This document shows positions 63,275 through 64,000 of a stretch of 64,000 bases of DNA, piece by piece; positions within the stretch are counted from its first letter, which is position 1, and the number at the start of each line of letters is the position of its first letter. The notes below the pieces were generated by a model. It was given only the letters and a program-made list of their open reading frames with translations. It made no database searches and had not been told where the DNA came from. Origin of the DNA: Pseudomonas sp. B21-015 (lineage in GTDB: Bacteria > Pseudomonadota > Gammaproteobacteria > Pseudomonadales > Pseudomonadaceae); assembly GCF_024749285.1 (NCBI RefSeq), contig NZ_CP087196.1, positions 3,906,001 to 3,970,000 on the forward strand, read 5' to 3'. The position numbers and the translations under genes were made by a program.

Positions 63275-63499
63275 ATGAACAATGACGTACAAGGTGCCCT
63301 GAAGCACACCGGATCGTCGCTTCTCACCCTGAACTGCATAATTTCAGGGCTTACCAGCCAATTAAAAGTTGGGCAAGGCACACCAGCCATCAATGCCGCT
63401 CAGGCCTATGCACTGGAAGTCGCAAAAGCGTATCCAGCAGCTAACGGCGTCGCACCGGATGTCAAGGCGATCACTGAATTCTTCAATGGTCACAAATAA
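63275..63499 (+). CDS. Small hypothetical protein
   Basis: A 74-residue protein with a strong ribosome site (AAGGAGAG, 5 nt before the ATG). The sequence (MNNDVQGALKHTGSSLLTLN, AINAAQAYALEVAKAYP, VKAITEFFNGHK) looks helical and soluble. No family recognised. Supported by the start site. Confidence 0.55.
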   Translation: MNNDVQGALKHTGSSLLTLNCIISGLTSQLKVGQGTPAINAAQAYALEVAKAYPAANGVAPDVKAITEFFNGHK

Positions 63500-63880
63500 C
63501 GCTTAACCCCAAAGCGTTTTCAAGCCTCAAGCGCCGACGCTCTAACAGGTCGGCTTTCCGTTGCGAGCGCACGGTCCAATCCTTCGGTAATCCAAGCCTC
63601 GAACCAGAAAACAAAAACTGCGAAATGCATGCATCAACAACTGCTGCCCGCGAGACGATTCCGGGCACTACTTTCTTTACCTACATGCCAGCGATACACC
63701 GCCAACTTTCATGCCGCTGACCGAGGAGCGAACGCTTCAAGCTGCACAGGGCGAGGTAGGAATTCTGGCGTAGACACATCGCAACCTAAGACTTCCTGCG
63801 CCCTGCCTGATCCTTGCGCATGTCAAGGTACAGGCAGAGCTCACAGTTCGCTCGACTCCGTGGGTATGACTGAAACGAAA
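63500..63880. other. No gene recognised
   Basis: About 380 bp between the small gene at 63275 and the terminator at 63880. Open frames here have no ribosome sites and their translations look like noise. No repeat or RNA gene was recognised. Confidence 0.4.
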
Positions 63881-63905
63881 AGGCCCCGCTCAATGCGAGG
63901 CCCTG
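63880..63905 (-). terminator. Terminator of the gene entering from the right
   Basis: On the minus strand GGCCTCGC pairs with GCGGGGCC (one wobble) around ATTGA, followed by TTTTCGTTT. It lies about 25 bp past the TAG stop at 63931. Confidence 0.75.
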
Positions 63906-63930
63906 ACATGATCGCCCTCGCCTGGTTCAC

Positions 63931-64000
63931 CTACGTGTACCAGTTAAACCAGCTAATAAAACGCATGGTTTTGTCGAAGCCGGCGTGACCGGCGAAGAAA
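63931..64000 (-). CDS. 3' end of an unidentified gene
   Basis: Twenty-two codons of a minus-strand frame enter from the window edge and end at TAG 63931-63933. The residues include FFAGHAGFDKTMRFISWFN. The terminator just beyond the stop supports a real gene end. Too short to assign. Confidence 0.5.
   Translation of the reverse strand, partial: FFAGHAGFDKTMRFISWFNWYT

Noticed and set aside
63629..63988. 119-codon plus-strand frame at the right edge
   Set aside because: No ribosome site, and it runs antisense through a minus-strand terminator and gene end.

Overview
This window looks like the chromosome of a fluorescent-group Pseudomonas. The evidence is the GC-rich coding sequence, inverted pairs of the species-type REP motif (GTGGGAGCGGGCTTGCTCGCGA and variants), a RsmE/CsrA homologue, a dhcR-dhcA-dhcB-atoB locus laid out as in P. 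aeruginosa (recalled, not searched), an ftrA-type regulator next to a rhodanese, and LigD. No rRNA, tRNA or CRISPR array was seen.

Region 1 (about 1-22.4 kb) is an accessory, repeat-littered stretch of mostly single genes and divergent regulator/target pairs. It holds a YecR-like lipoprotein, an IS1182-type element with an IS3-type element inserted in it, and AraC/EamA, LysR/MFS and LysR/aldo-keto reductase pairs. It also holds an isochorismatase-family gene preceded by what looks like a complete Thr-codon transcription attenuator, a GRAM-VOC fusion, a frameshifted epoxide-hydrolase-like gene, a lone PchB-like lyase, a decayed AraC gene, and a 180-bp MITE-like element whose ends match those of the IS1182 element.

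Region 2 (22.4-26.6 kb) has small cupin, VOC and DUF3303 genes and the three-domain DNA ligase LigD.

Region 3 (26.7-36.9 kb, all minus strand) is the most interesting part. It is a tightly coupled ten-gene operon: SGNH-like protein, a 31-residue lysine-rich peptide, a 703-residue protein with a haem-oxygenase-like di-iron oxidase signature, a NodU/CmcH-type carbamoyltransferase, a 38-residue membrane peptide, a clavaminate-synthase/TauD-like oxygenase, two ATP-grasp ligases, an SDR and a LysE-family exporter, closed by a 16-bp-stem terminator. I infer a small-molecule pathway making an exported, oxidised and carbamoylated amino acid or short peptide. It recalls the vinylglycine clusters of Pseudomonas but has a different gene set.

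Region 4 (37.5-53.8 kb) is more core-like: DUF533 protein, phosphatidylcholine synthase, tandem universal stress protein, methyltransferases, a DipZ-type CcdA-thioredoxin protein, the deletion remnant of an hvfB-hvfC pair, the dhc/ato ketone-body locus, an Nramp transporter and small envelope proteins.

Region 5 (53.8-64 kb) has two gene fragments in a degraded strip, the rhodanese/ftrA pair, and then three small proteins each carrying a Y-x10-GDL motif followed by a radical SAM/SPASM enzyme. That is a conserved but functionally undefined modification system. The window ends with a SPOR lipoprotein, CsrA/RsmE, small membrane or secreted proteins and the 3' end of an unidentified minus-strand gene.
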